From NCBI GenBank assembly GCA_035236585.1, contig CP141135.1, forward strand, positions 5,676,001 through 5,740,000: DNA of 64,000 bases. The letters are read 5' to 3'. This document shows positions 1 to 12,735 of the stretch, in pieces. Below the pieces are notes generated by a model. That model did not search any database. It was not told the origin of the DNA and was given only the letters and a program-made list of their open reading frames with translations. Made by a program: the position numbers and the translations under genes. The DNA comes from Warburgia ugandensis (Eukaryota; Streptophyta; Magnoliopsida; Canellales; Canellaceae). Numbering within the stretch: the first letter of the stretch is position 1; each line of letters begins with the position of its first letter.

Positions 1-17
1 TATGCAACTTTAATTTG

Positions 18-124
18 CATTTTTGTAAGAGATTATTTTTACACCTCAAACTATTTCTATGCCTCAAACCTGTGACCTCAAGTTCACATGGCAACAACTC
101 TACCATTGCGCCAAGACTCCCTAT
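18..124 (-). mobile_element. Au-type SINE, 5' half, minus strand
   Basis: Read on the minus strand this begins like the Au SINE head (a GGGAGYCTTGGCGCAA-like start), followed by the tRNA-derived B-box region (GACCTCA.. region and a GGTTTGAGGC-like stretch) and then the TGCAAAAATGC-like stretch near the 3' side. The distal third is missing. It is diverged, so it is an old copy. Confidence 0.7.
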
Positions 125-3100
125 CTAAAGGAGATGTTTCTGTACATTGTTGGTACAAGCTACGTCGAGCCCAGACCTATTAGGCGGAGGGGTAGAAGGC
201 TTGTTCTCGCCTTGCCGGAGTTATGGATGGACCTATGCTTTGTGACAAGGATAGAGGTATAGAGAGTGGGTTCGTAATCTAATTCAATTAAGTATTTTCT
301 ACAGCTTTTGGATACTACTTTTTCTAGGGCCCATCTCTCTGTGATACAAATTATTCACGTGGCTACTCCATAGCTAATAGGTAGAAAGCATATTTTATTG
401 CCACCAGGTCATTGTTTACTAGTTTTATTTTTTTGAAATTTCGATATTGCCTTTGTCTCAATGGACCACTGTAAATAAAAAGACTTTGCGTGTGATATTC
501 TGTTTCATTTTAATAGAAAAATTAAGAAGAATGAGGCCTAATTCTTAGAATTTAAATTTTCATTTAGAAAGGCATCGAACAAAGAATTTAAAAGTTTGCT
601 ACTCGTAGTTGTTCCCGTAAACAACAATATCATTTTACTTATGTTTTAAACTTAAAATTTTCTTTAATTTATTATTTTTGTATTGATCAAAAGTAATGAG
701 TTCCAATTTGTGTTATGAAGTGCTTTATATCAGTTTTTGGTGAGAAATTGATGTTTAAATCGTTAGATTTTATTAAAGAAGCTTAACGACTATTGTTGCA
801 CAGGTTAGTAACACTGTATATTTAAAATTAAATATCTCACTATTGATTATCTTTTATTTAAATCTAATTATACTATTAAATTTCTTGTTATCAAATTATA
901 TTAGATATCAAGTTTCACGGAAACTTTTCATTAGAGAATCATTAAACCTAAAAGCCAAAGGCGACAACTTAATCAAATATTATAGTTTTAAAATATACAA
1001 CTTGAATTCGAAATAAAAACGGATAATATTAAAATTTCAAAAATATAATAGGAAAGGAAGATTGAAAACTCTTCATGTAAAATTTAAGAAAGAAAAAAAA
1101 AAGGACTTTCTTGCAAAAGTTCCAAAATTAATGGCGTTTAAAAAACAAAATCAGCGTGGATAATCAATTTATTTGTAGCCGTTTGCTGAGCAATCGTAAT
1201 CGTCAGATCCTCCAATGAAGACTTGATCAGGATCTCCACGGTGAAAGGTCCAGATTAGGCCGACATCACTTTTGAACCGTTAAAGCGTACGATGAACCAA
1301 TATCAATCTCGTGTTACAGGTTGTATCGCGAGATTTCGGCGATATCTGGAATACATACACATTACACATGGTGTAGGCGGTGGGTAGATGGATAAGACAC
1401 CAAAAACACGCTTTCTTTCCTTTTTGGAAAATTTTTCCTTTCCGTGTATAATCTTGGTGGATGGGACTGCCGCTGTCTGCCATGTCTTCACCCAAACCCA
1501 TGCTCCACCATGCGAACTCAAAATGACAAAAATACCCTGCACTGTAGCCTTCCACTTTGGATGATTAGGAGTTTACTTAAAAAATAAACCATCAGCTGGT
1601 CCCACTACATCCAAGATCATTATGACTTCATTGTAATTGGACCACTTGATCACGTGGGGCCCTAAAGATTACACCACGTCATGCAATCCATATTTCTTGT
1701 CTGTCTGATCGGTTGTTAGTAGGACTTTCGGAATGGCAACTGCCTTCAACTACTAATACCAAAGTGCAAATTAAGGGAGTGTCGTTATTAAAACAGCAAC
1801 CCATACATGGGGCTTGGTCTTTGATGATCCAGACCACACATCCTAAAGAAATTTTATCCGATTGTCTAGAAAAAATGGATGGCTCAGAAAGCTCGATCGG
1901 ATACAATAATATCGAGATTATAATTGATCCAAGATCAGAAATTACTAGAAATGAATCCCAGATCCAGATGAGAAAGAAGGATCTTCTCCCACTGCACCAA
2001 ACCTGAGATTCTGCCCTTTTGTCCTTTTCCCTAGTTATTGTTTTTGGCTTGTCTTTCCATCTGTTGAGGTTCTTGTTCACCCACTGGTTTCACACTGTAC
2101 CTAGTTAATCAACCAATATTACAGATTTTGTCAAATGTAAATGGTACAAGCCGTTGGATTAACCTGATTTACCCTGATCAGATGTCTGAATTTTGGGCCC
2201 CACATGCTGTAAAATCGGATTATTGATCAGTAGACCATCGTGAGAGATGGAGGGCAACAAAGTCAGCACCTTAACTCTTAGCAGGGAAATACTAAAGAAT
2301 ACTGTGAATCAAGGGTCAGGAACGTCCAATCATGGCCGGACACAAGGTAACGGATGTAGTCATGGTAGGCGACCAGATAGACGGACACGATCAGACCGTC
2401 GTACAACAATCCTGGTCATTAGGTTGAAATTAGGACCCATTTTTATTGTTATACTAATGATATTTTAGACTGTCATTTGCAAAATTTCAACCCTTGATTA
2501 CGGAATATTCTCTCATATAAGACAACAAATTTATATTTATATTTTTAATTATTTATTCTTAAAATACCCCAAATACTACCTGAAACATTGCATCTATTCG
2601 GTATTAAGCTAATTATTCGCTGAGCACTTAAGACTTATTTTTTCCTTGTATTAGGTCATCATTTTTTAATGTTTTTATTATTTTTTATTTTACTCTACCT
2701 CTTTAGTTGAATAAATGGGCCGCTCTCGTACACCCTCTCTTTGTTAGCAGCAAGTCAATTTCTTAAATCTCTCATGTATTTGAATTGACAATATGAATAA
2801 CTGCTGCCAAAATTGAAGCCAAGCTGATTATTAATTTTTTAATAAATTAGGTCATATTATTCTTTTTATTAACATTTTTATTTCAAAAAATATAAGTTAA
2901 TTTCAGAGCAAGTCAATTTAAAACGAATTTAAAAAGACTAAAGAATTAGAAGAATCAGAAGAGACTGATGTTGAAAGATTTTGAAATGGACAAAGACATA
3001 ATTAGTCCCTGGAGACCCAAATCCACACAACGACCAAGTTCAGACCATATCCAATTACTAATGTATAAAATAGCTAATTAATCTGCATAAACATTTTCCC

Positions 3101-3215
3101 CCCTAAATTGCATATAAGAAAACTTTTAATAACTAACTACAATCTAATTGAATAGCTTATTTGGGGATAAAGTGGGTTAAGATGTCTTACAATTGAATTT
3201 GTGGTTCTCTCTCAT
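125..3215. other. AT-rich intergenic DNA, no gene seen
   Basis: No reading frame here looks like a conserved protein. The longest frame, on the minus strand at 1679-2080 (133 codons), has no recognisable domain and no codon-use support. At 1560-2240 there are stretches rich in GGTCCCAC, GTGGGGCCC and ACTTGATC words that look like decayed non-autonomous repeats, but I could not define ends. The remainder is A/T-rich with homopolymer runs. Confidence 0.5.
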
Positions 3216-3412
3216 GGTCCGCCCCTTCCCCAAACCCTACATACCGGGGAGCTTCGTAGACTGTCATGTAACTTTGAGGTCATGGGTTCAAGACGTGAAA
3301 ATAGCCTCTTGCAAAATGTAAGGTAAAAATGTATACTATTGACCTTTGTCGTCCACCCCTTCTCTTGACTTCGCATACGCGGAAACTTCATGCACCGGGA
3401 ATACCCTTTTGT
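3216..3412 (+). mobile_element. Au-type SINE, chimeric double copy
   Basis: The first ~33 bases match the distal Au segment (GGTCCGCCCCTTCCCC...), which should lie at the 3' end. They run straight into a GGGGAGCTTCG.. junction and then a second, nearly complete Au body (GACTTTGAGGTCATGGGTTCAAG-like B box, TGCAAAATG..AAGGTAA, ACTATTGACC, and a CACCGGG..TACCCTTTT end). It is either two insertions or an internal rearrangement. Confidence 0.65.
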
Positions 3413-3876
3413 TGTCGACCAATTATGATCTCCCTCTTTCTCCTTCCACAAATATGCACATGCATCGTATAAAATTCCCCGCTATAAATCCCCTTCAAGA
3501 GTCCCAGAGGAGGCCCAACATTGGCAACGTTTTCCATGGGGTACAACAGTACAAGTCCTAATACACGGAATTGACCTTCTGGTATGAAAACCCTCAGTGG
3601 AAATCAACATGGGCCCACAGTACAGTGGATTATACACCGAAAAATTGACCAATATCGGACCCTAGTATAAGTCGAGCCGGGCCCACATCTTAGTGTATTC
3701 CATGGGATACAAGTCTGCACAGACTTAATGACTTTGCAACTCTCAACCATAAGTATAATTTAGGCTTGTCCTTGGTCCATTAAGAAAATGTCTTACATGT
3801 GGGGGGTTTGCCCTTTTGTGCCTCTCACCTTTAGGCCTTTGAAATTCAATTCTCATTTGATAGATTGTGTTGGAAC

Positions 3877-3925
3877 GAAGGGGAGCCTTGGCACAACGGT
3901 AAAAGTTGTCATCGTAGTGTTGTGT
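3877..3925 (+). mobile_element. Au-type SINE, head fragment
   Basis: The stretch GGGGAGCCTTGGCACAACGG followed by TAAAAGTTGTCATCGT is the first ~45 bases of an Au SINE (A-box side of the tRNA-derived head). The remainder of the element is absent. Confidence 0.7.
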
Positions 3926-4607
3926 GAATAGTCTGATCAACAATCTACCACGTTATCATGCAAAACTCACATGGGTTGGAATTGTTTTCTTTGTAAAATT
4001 TAGGGTTTCAAAATCACTCACGCAGACATCACCATGTGTTGGTGCATGTGATTCCCTAATATCATATTTCAATCTTATATTAGTGCTAATATAAGAAATT
4101 TGGTGGTGGGTTTTGGACCTGCTTTTTCAAAGTTGCTTGTGAGTAGGAATTGGCTTCTTTGACCAACTAAAAGCCCACTCCCACTACCAAACAAGCTTTG
4201 TTTATGACATTAGTATAAAGACCTCTTTTAATAATTTTTATTAGGGACAAAATTAATTATGAGGGGTTTGACTGGGACCCCGTTCATCCACTAAGCATAT
4301 TTCTCACTGCCAACTGAGCTTCTATCTATTGGGAAGTTCCCACATGTCATGTTTGATCCATTTTGGTGACACCAATCTGCCAAATTCTTGCCATTAGTGC
4401 TAATCTCATAGTAAGAACAGTTGGGTGAAGCAAAAGGTTCAATGGGACTATTTTGCTCTACATACAATTGAATGTAAGTGAAGTTTGGAATTTGTAAAAT
4501 TGCAAATGCTCCATGGTTTTGATTATTTGGATTTTTTGTTTGGTGGAATAAGATTAGTTATGAATTATAACCATGGTAAATGCGGTAAAAAGGGCAGTCC
4601 CGGTGGG

Positions 4608-4712
4608 TTTGGAGAAAGGGCAGACGACAAGGGTCAATAGTAAGCAGTCTTATCTTGTATTTTGCAAGAGATTGTTTTCCACGCCTTGAATCCATGACCT
4701 CAAGGAAATGAC
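4608..4712 (-). mobile_element. Au-type SINE, partial, minus strand
   Basis: On the minus strand the central Au part is seen: CCTTGAGGTCATGGATTCAAGG-like B box, a TTTTGCAAAATAC-like stretch, then AAGATAAGACTGCTTACTATTGACC and a degraded GTCTGCCC. The head is lost. Confidence 0.6.
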
Positions 4713-5066
4713 CAACTTTACTGGTCTAAAGGGCTAGAAACACTTAGAGTCTGCTTCAAAGTTTAGATTATTGTGTTGACTTTATCTTGGCTTGGACCCA
4801 ATGAATACTGTAGATGAGGTGGCAGTGGGAATGGTAGCTAGGGTTATGACTTACTTTTCAGGTTCAATGGCCCCAAAGGTTGATCGTCACAATAGATATG
4901 TGATGCAAAAGGTAGGATTTTTAGAACTTTTGTGGCATAGAAGAATATTTGCACCAAAATTGTTCAAAGGAAAAAAAAAAAAAAAAGATATATAGAGAAA
5001 GAGAGAAATATACATTTAAGGAGAGGCAAAAGTTTTACATGATTCGATCATTTGATCTCACTAACC

Positions 5067-5400
5067 TGGCTCTGATACCACTTGTTGTGGTTAGGTCTTG
5101 CACGGATTATAGATCTGATAGTCAAGATTGATAGATTTGTTACTGATAAACATACACACAAGGAGAAACAGAGATTTATGTGATTTGGCTTTTATGCCTA
5201 CTTCCATAGGAGAGGAAGAATTACTATAGGATTAAATTGCATAGAAGAAGAGGAGGAGGCAATTCAAAGCCTCCAATCCTCCCTACATTCAATCTCTCCC
5301 TCACTCAAGCATTACGATTCTAACTCGCATGGGTATGGACAATATGTGGATCTAGTCCAACAAGATGATGTCTTAGCATCTTATCATCACTATCACTTGA
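5067..5400 (-). mobile_element. Copia-like LTR relic with primer-binding site (minus strand)
   Basis: At 5067-5080 the plus strand reads TGGCTCTGATACCA. This is the exact complement of the initiator-methionine tRNA primer-binding site TGGTATCAGAGCCA that follows a 5' LTR, so the element points to the minus strand and its LTR begins at about 5086 and runs right. Around 5179-5210 lies a degraded copy of the TACGTGGTTCGGC..GCCTACGTCCA palindrome common in Copia LTRs. No internal region or second LTR was found. The right end at ~5400 is approximate. Confidence 0.6.
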
Positions 5401-6111
5401 CCACTAACAGGTTCATTATTCAAATTTCGTTGTTCTACATAGTCATCGGTGCCATACTAGGGCACAAGATCAAAGAAAGAAGGTAGAGAAGGTAGGCATA
5501 ATTGGCTTGTCAAGGAGGCATTTTTATGATGCTTTGCCATGCATAGTTGGTAATGATATGGAACCGTCAAATGATTGTCTAGGTGCTCCTTTGCAACTTA
5601 GACTTGCTGCAGGGAAAGCAACTATGAGTTAAGCATTTGACCATTGAGTTTTGATGATTTGTTGGGGACATAGTTATAGTTGGCGTCTCAGTGTGAGATT
5701 TCCTGTCCCCTTAGTCCCATTCATGTGTTAGCATCATCACCATTCTGCACTATGTTGTTTGTTGAGACTAAATCTTCACCTAAATAAACATACATTTCGG
5801 ATAATTAGATGTTAATATATAGCCGTCCGCGTTTGTTGTTCACATTGCTCGTATGATGCCAGCTCACAGAATTCTGTGATATGTTGTTGCATCTAACCCA
5901 ACCTTACTATGATGGGGGAGCTTCTCATGTCAGCATCATTTACTTTGAAGTTGTCATGTCATCTTGATTGAGCTTGTAGATTTGTGACGCGTAACGACTA
6001 AACTCGTTGGCTCATTAGATGATCGAAAAAGCACTTAAGGTTCTATTTTTTATTTTTGTTTAGGCCCTTGTTAGTAAGAGTTATAGTTTTTAGTTTTAGA
6101 CAATGAGAGGA

Positions 6112-6242
6112 AGGGGCAGACCACAAGAGTCTATAATGCACAGTCTTACCTTCATTTTTTTAAGAGGCTGTTTCTACGCCTTAAACCTGTGACCTCAAGG
6201 TTACACTACAACAAATTTACCATTGCACCAAGGCTCCCTTTC
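6112..6242 (-). mobile_element. Au-type SINE, nearly full, minus strand
   Basis: Read on the minus strand: GGGAGCCTTGGTGCAATGG head, AACCTTGAGGTCACAGGTTT B-box region, AGAAACAGCCTCTT, then AAGGTAAGACTGTGCATTATAGAC and a GGTCTGCCCCTTCC-like tail. About 130 bases. It lies 70 bases left of the family-A LTR. Confidence 0.75.
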
Positions 6243-6312
6243 AAGAGCTGCCACCAAATATGAATCAAAATATGAACAATGTGTCTCTTTATCTAAGATA
6301 ATGAGAGATTAT

Positions 6313-6537
6313 TGTCACGGACTTGCATTGCAAGGCCAATGACCAGGGCCTACAGCCTCTAAAGAAGGCTTACTTAGATCGTGGACATAGCCTGAAGGAC
6401 TTAGGCCTACTGTTGAAGATCCATGGAACAAGGCTTGAATTTAGAAGAACTAGTTTCTAGAGAATTTCTTGTAAATATCTAAAAAGAGGAAAGGTTAGAG
6501 ATTTGTGTAGAATTTTCTAGGGAGAGTTCTAGAATAG
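6313..6537 (+). mobile_element. Solo LTR of family A, left part (split by a later insertion)
   Basis: The segment starts TGTCACGGACTTGC and matches the left half of the repeat at 41124-41643. The right half resumes at 15402 and ends CCGTGACA at 15704. Joined, the two pieces make ~525 bases, the same length as the second copy. ATTAT before the left end (6308-6312) is repeated at 15704-15708, so the unit has its own target duplication (5 bases, or 4 if the final A is counted in the LTR). It is interrupted by the Gypsy-like element. Confidence 0.85.
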
Positions 6538-7341
6538 TGTGACGACTCAGGTTTTCTCATGCATTTTTAAATGCAATATCTAATTCCTAAGGCGGGATGC
6601 ATCCCTATTTGAAAACCGTTTTATAAAAAATCACGTAATGTAGCGAAAAATCTTTTGTTTTAAGCTCATTTTGAAAACCTCGAGTGTCATTTGCTTTCAC
6701 AACAATCAAAGTAGTTGTTAAAAAACTTCAGAAATCATAAATGTTTTTCCCCAGGTCTATCCAATCACAGCACACAGTCCAACTGTAAATAAATACAAAT
6801 ATATGTCTAAAGGGTAGAGAGTTTACTCACATGTATAGTTGTCTCCTTTGTTTATTCACTTGCTCGTAGCACTAATATCTCCTGAGACGTCTTCTATTTG
6901 TGAGTGGAACTATCTTGACATAAACATAATGATATGCATACGATGCTTCACTGAATCCAACTCATGGATATATGGTATGGTCGACCAACCTCATGTCATG
7001 CCACATGCAATGTAAATAAATCCTCAAACCATAGGGTCCAACTATGCCCGCGACCTATTCGCTGTGTGTTCCCCAGGTACCTGAGGACACAGGGTTATAT
7101 ACCTCCACGGGACATATGACACTTTGACCCAGTGCCGTGACACCAGTGGTAGCCCCATGTACCACATGCAATCGAAGCAGGGACGTTGCCCTTTTTGGGC
7201 GTGGTACCCATCCACCTAATAGTGGTAGAGGCTGGAGGTCAACTCAAACCTCTCGGCATACCGCCCACAAGTTTATCAGCCCAAATCATATCAGATCAAA
7301 CAAGCAAAATCCTCTTTTTCAAAACCTGTCCTCTTTGGGTC

Positions 7342-7408
7342 CCTCACAACTGCCTGACCCTCACAACTGCCTGACCCTCACAACTGCCTGACCCTCACAA
7401 CTGCCTAC
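7342..7408. repeat. 17-bp tandem repeat, about 4 copies
   Basis: The unit CTCACAACTGCCTGACC is repeated in tandem, with the last copy ending CCTACCT. The partner LTR has one copy only (near 13752), so the array grew in this LTR after insertion. Confidence 0.9.
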
Positions 7409-7999
7409 CTAGCGTCTTTTGGACACTCCAGCGTCTTTTGGTAACCCTCAAGGACATGCAATCTTTCAAAAACTCAATGCTCACAAATCATGCAATATAT
7501 GCATTTGTTTGCAAAACATATCTATGCATAATGTATATGCAATTATTTGCAAAACATATCTATGCCAAAACATATCTATGCATAAAGCATTTATCATATG
7601 TATGCTGAATTAAGTCATGCTAAACAAGTTATATAACTTATACATAAAACATGCATAAAACAATCATGACTCTTTTAAAAAGTCTAGTAGCGATAGAACA
7701 CCTACCTCAAAGTCTCCTGGAGTCGCGTCCTTTATCACTTTAACCCGTCCCTGGGTCTCATTTATAAACTCCTGGGTATGAATGGATATAAGGAGTCCTT
7801 ATTAATTTCATTTTATTTAGACATTAGATCGCTATATCTGCCTATTGGGTCCATGGTCCTTGCCTAATTCATTCGTCAGGCTAGATCCTATGATGTGGAT
7901 CTACTTTCCCATAGTTAAACTCTGTAATTTATCCTCTAATCCTAACTTTAAAGTCTCATTAGGCCCGCGTGCCCCAGTTCCTAGGATACCCGTGTATCC

Positions 8000-8450
8000 T
8001 GGTTGAACCGTGACCGCCTTACATGCGTGCACACCCAAAAGCTGTGCAAGGGACCGCGTTTCGCACGCGCACATGCATGTTCAAGTGACGCGTTATGACT
8101 TGCATCATCGCACGGACGCACCTTGTAGCATGGCGTGTCTTAGCTCCCAGGGCACCCCGTGCACCTTGGTCGAGCCAAGACCCGTGCCCCATGTCGCACG
8201 CACACCTGAAGGCCGCACCTGGGACAGTGTACGCATGTGCACATGGATGCCCAAGTAGAGTGCTTCAGCACGCGTCCCAGTCAACGTCCTGCAAATGCGT
8301 CTTCGACGTAGGCGGGCCGCGTCTTGGTGCCCAGGACGCCCCGCGCATCTTGGACGAGTCAAAAGCCTGCCGCACACTTGCGTGCGCGCGATGCTAGCCC
8401 CCAGGGGATGCGTCACTCATGTGCGTCACGGGGTGCGTCCCGTGACAACT
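8000..8450. repeat. GC-rich segment with imperfect internal duplication
   Basis: This part of the LTR is strikingly GC-rich beside AT-rich surroundings and is built from related words (GCACGCGCACATGCATG / GTGCACATGGATGCCCAAG; CACCCCGTGCACCTTGGTCGAG / CGCCCCGCGCATCTTGGACGAG). This suggests a ~180-base imperfect tandem duplication. Frames of 60-125 codons on both strands arise only because stop codons are rare in GC-rich DNA; they are not genes. Confidence 0.7.
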
Positions 8451-9248
8451 GGTTTTGGACGGGTTTCAGAGGAAACCCGTCTTCTCCGGTTTCCACAGCA
8501 TCTCCCTAGCCGGAAAACACCCAGATCTGGGCAAGGAAGAAGCAAAACCAAATAGGAAGGGGTGGGGGGCTTACCAAGGTGGTCTGGGAGAGTACCCATC
8601 GCTGATGGGTGTGCCTAGTCTTTACCCTGAAGCTCCTGCTCGCCGGAAATCGTGGAAAGCCCATCGTTCTAGTGCGACCAGAGGAAGAAAAAGGGAAAGA
8701 AGAGAGGGGAATGGGTAATTGGCAATGGCCGGCCTGACTCGGGCCTAGCCATTGCCGGAAAACTCATGGAAACTGGGTTTGAGATGGGTTCTGGTTTTGC
8801 CGGAAACCCCAGTCTCAAACTGGCCGGAAAACTTGTGTTTTGGGGAGGGGGAAGATGGGGTATTTATATCCTTGCTATGGCGGTGCCGCCATTGGTGGTG
8901 GCAGAATCCTCTAGAAACGGGGTTTCTGGAGGGGTCTAGAGGTTGAAGACGACAGAGGGTGCCGTTATCAAAAAGGCCCCCTGCGTTTTTCGTCCTTTTT
9001 CTGTTTTTCTGTTTAATTTACAGAAATACCCTTGATCTTTAAACGGCCATAACTTCTTCATATGAACTCCGTTTTGAGTGATTTTTGAAGCGTTAGATTC
9101 CATTTTTCGAATAGAATCTAATGGTACCAAGTTTTCTCATAAATTCATTTATTTAATATTTTAAATAAAGTGAAATATTTAACTCAGTTTATTTCCTATA
9201 GAATGTCCAATTTTTGTTAAAAATAGTGTAAATTGCTCGGGCATTACA

Positions 9249-12200
9249 TTATTACCCCCTTAAAAGAATTTCGTCCTCGAAATTCCATAAATTATCATCT
9301 TCAAGGTATTTTGTCTTTTGGATAACTTCTTGGTGAATGCATTCCCCCCTTAGGAATCAAATATAGGCCCAACCTCAATTTATTATTTCTATTGTTCCTT
9401 CTATAAGGCCTTACCTATAAGGGCCGCTTTCGCTGCGTACTCTGATGCATACTCTCATACATGCCAGTTTGACAATACCAGTTTCTAGCTGTAACTCATC
9501 TTTCTTGAAATCCTTAGATGCTTATCATGTATAAGATAGTCTCCTCGTAGGATCATGCTTCTGTATTTATGTATAAATTACTCCATGATCATATTATCTT
9601 ATTTCTCCTATTTTGAATACCATAGGATAATCCCTTTCATCTAGTGATATCTTCATCATCCACATCTCCTTCTAATGGTTGGTTATATGTCATTTGTAAG
9701 AGTCCAACAAAGTTACCTTCTTTCTATTGTGTCTAACTTTGCTTTTTATCTTTTATATTTGTCTCCAAGATACTTCAATAACTGACATGGTATCATGTGC
9801 TCTATAGCCAAACCCTTGATTAACTTCGAATTTCAACTGTCCTTCACTTTCCATATGTGACTTGATTCCTCGACCAAAGTTATATTCAAAAATGAAAGCC
9901 AATTAGTAGCATCTTCCATCGATGACCTTATCATATACTGAAAGTAAAATGTCCTAACTCTATATCCAGTTTCATAGATGTTGAAGTCATCAAATGCTTT
10001 TCTCCGTGAAGATTTTATCCAAACTCATGTCAAATGTTAATGGTCGATTTTTCATTATGGGTCAAATGTTCTCGTCCAGAGGCCTTATCTCACTATTCAC
10101 ATCAATTTGTCATTAGGATTTTCAGTAATGTCCCCATTTATGCAAAAAGTCTCTCATTCATAACCGAGTACCCTTATATGGTTGAATCCTTTGTCATCAT
10201 CCTCTTTGTCCTTTCTTTGCTTGATGGTTTTCTTCGTAACCTTTCAGTCCAAAAGTTCTATACTCAATCCAGTAGGGTTAGTCCTTAAGAAATTCCTTCA
10301 ATTGATTTTTCGTACTTGGTATATGCTCATAACAACTAACTATTTGTCTAAAGGCAACATAACATTACATCTTCACCTTATAGTGTGCTAGCCATCTCAC
10401 CTTTTCTCCTTTCATCCCCCATGTCAATATATTGTTTAATCTTTTATCAAGGCCTCATAGTCAACCATGTAGTCTGTATTGTCAGGAGGTATCCTCATAA
10501 GTAGTGATTTTCTCAATCCCTCAAATTTTATTTTTCAAGTGCCTCCTTATTTTATCTTTCAAGTGCCTTCTCATACTTAGCTTATAATAGCAATAATTCT
10601 CCTTCAATAGCGATTATATCAAATTGTACTGAAGTTGTTAACTCAACAAGTTTAACAATACTCAGTTAAGCATAAACATTTTCTTAGATATAGAAGGACT
10701 TTATTTGATTACCTATTGATCTCTTTCCAGATATATCTATGTCATAAGCTCAAGGGCTTCTAAAGTGATCAATACTTATTTGCCTTCCTTTTCAATCCAA
10801 GTCAGCAGTATTTTTCAGACCCACAGTGATTTCTATGGTTTGTTATGGTATATATTTGGGTTTGGAAAAATCTGTCTCACTGGTGGAGATAGCTCCTTAT
10901 TTTTGCTTCTGTCTCGGTTGTTACTATATTTATTGTTCTTTGTAGCTCCTCCATGATGTGGCCTAATCAACTCCATGATATGGCCTAATCGACTAACCTC
11001 ATACCCTCAAATAACTTAGTCTAACAAGTAACTTCTTTTAGATAAAACTCACGCCCAAATACTTATAATATCCCTCTGAGTATATAACCTCGACTACTAA
11101 CTCATAGATACTAACATACTTGATTAATTAGGGTGAGATACCTTTAGTCAATAGTGCTCTAAAGGTAATGGCTAAATAATGGTCTTAAGATTTTTTTGGT
11201 CTTCCAAATTTATGATAGCAAGATCTCAATTTGATCCTTGATGGTACCCTATTGCTAAATGGACAAGTTACTGTCCCGGCTTAATTCCTTTATTCACTCA
11301 TGTAGTGGCAAGGTAGGATATCACCAAAATTTTCTTTTTATGGACTATATCCATTGGTGTTTCTCATAAGCTAATGGATCTAATAAGAATCTAATTGATA
11401 TCAAACCATTTGTAGAAGTTTAACTTCTAGTTGGTCGCCATTCTTCTTTGAAAATTTCTTGTTACATAATCTTCTGAAATTCGATACTCTACTCAAAGTC
11501 TTAAACCCCATATACTTTCTCTCTATTATACGTATTTACAATAACATCATTGCCAACTCAACTATTATTATTCCTTTGAAGTTGATTGATTTATCTTCCC
11601 ACTCGATTCAAGATAAAGTCATGATCTTCTTCTTTTGAATATTCAATATTCATTGAATACTGGTAGTTACATCCATATCTCTCTCTTTTCTTCAAAATCC
11701 TCGCTTTTGTCTTCCTAGGTCAATGTCTCCATATGCTTTGTTGCATATAATCGATACTTCATCTACTCCTTTACTTAACAGATATGATAAACTGAATGCT
11801 TCTAAGAAATTCTAAACTGTCTTAAGGTCATTGAAATCCTCAATTGCCTATAGCCTCAAGAAAATTCATACAATGTCTTAATAATGGCATTGACGTTTTG
11901 ATCATGCTATACTTTACAAGTTTATGTTAGGATCAATCTATTATCACAGATCTATCATCCCCAATATTATCGTCAAAAATCTTTTGATATCTCGGTCGAA
12001 TTTATTTTCCTATCATATTCGTGTTGTGTTTCTCTTAATCACAAAATATGTCACTTGTATACATTTTCTGATTTGCTCCATAATACTTAGGTTGTCATTA
12101 GATAGCACTTCACTCTTCATAAGACTCCAATTAAGGTATCCAAAGCTAAGTCTTTCAAGATTCATACCTTTGTGATCTGGTACGAGTCATAATCATCTCC

Positions 12201-12735
12201 TAATATCATCTTGCATTCTCATCCCTCTTAAATTATCATCAAAATTCTTCTCAAAGTATGTCTTTTTTATCCCCTATCATACTCATATCATATCCCTGTG
12301 ATAGTGTACTCATGTTCTGATATTCTTTATGATGGTCAGATAGCCATCTAGGTTCTTCTCACCTTTGATGAGATTACTTTATTGCAGGTCAGAACTATCT
12401 ACTAACAAGTTCACTAACATCTTCCTTCATCATTATCATAATATGATCCATATATGAGTTTTCATATTTGCACCACACAATAATCCTTAAGTCGTCTTAG
12501 ACTAGATTTTGGATAGGGTTGCACTATCCTCGGCCTAATTATTTGTTAAACCCAGATGTGTTTCACCTATTTATTTATGGTGAAATGCCTTGAGCATTAA
12601 TATTGTAATCCTCAAATAAAAGTAGTCATCTCTACTTCTTCAATTTGTACTACTTCTTGATTTTCTTGATTGTCTATGACCCTTGGACATGCTGGACTAG
12701 CTGTGAAAGGATAAAACCTGGGCTCTGATACTAAC
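9249..12735 (-). other. Internal region of the Gypsy-like element, non-coding
   Basis: AT-rich sequence between the LTRs. The polypurine tract is at 9255-9266 and the primer-binding site at 12720-12733 (both given in plus coordinates; they act on the minus strand). I saw no gag, protease, reverse transcriptase, RNase H or integrase motif in a usable frame. A few minus-strand stretches near 10030-10340 could be mutated polyprotein remnants, but I cannot prove it. Confidence 0.75.

Larger units (their letters stand above)
6538..9248 (-). repeat. 3' LTR of the Gypsy-like element
   Basis: This copy is 2711 bases, against 2666 for its partner. It has lost ~210 bases after position ~6918 (present at about 13110-13325 in the partner) but has gained at least three pieces: a 17-bp unit repeated about four times (7342-7408), a ~45-bp duplication around 7500-7560, and ~145 extra bases in the GC-rich part (8070-8260). 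A TATTTATATCC box at 8861 reads as a TATA box on the minus strand. Confidence 0.88.

Noticed and set aside
1679..2080. Minus-strand frame of 133 codons
   Set aside because: No domain, no family motif, mixed composition and no splice or promoter context; taken as chance in repeat-like DNA.
8010..8718. Many overlapping frames of 60-103 codons on both strands in the GC-rich LTR part
   Set aside because: They lie in an LTR, occur on both strands, shift between the two LTR copies and arise from low stop-codon frequency in GC-rich DNA.
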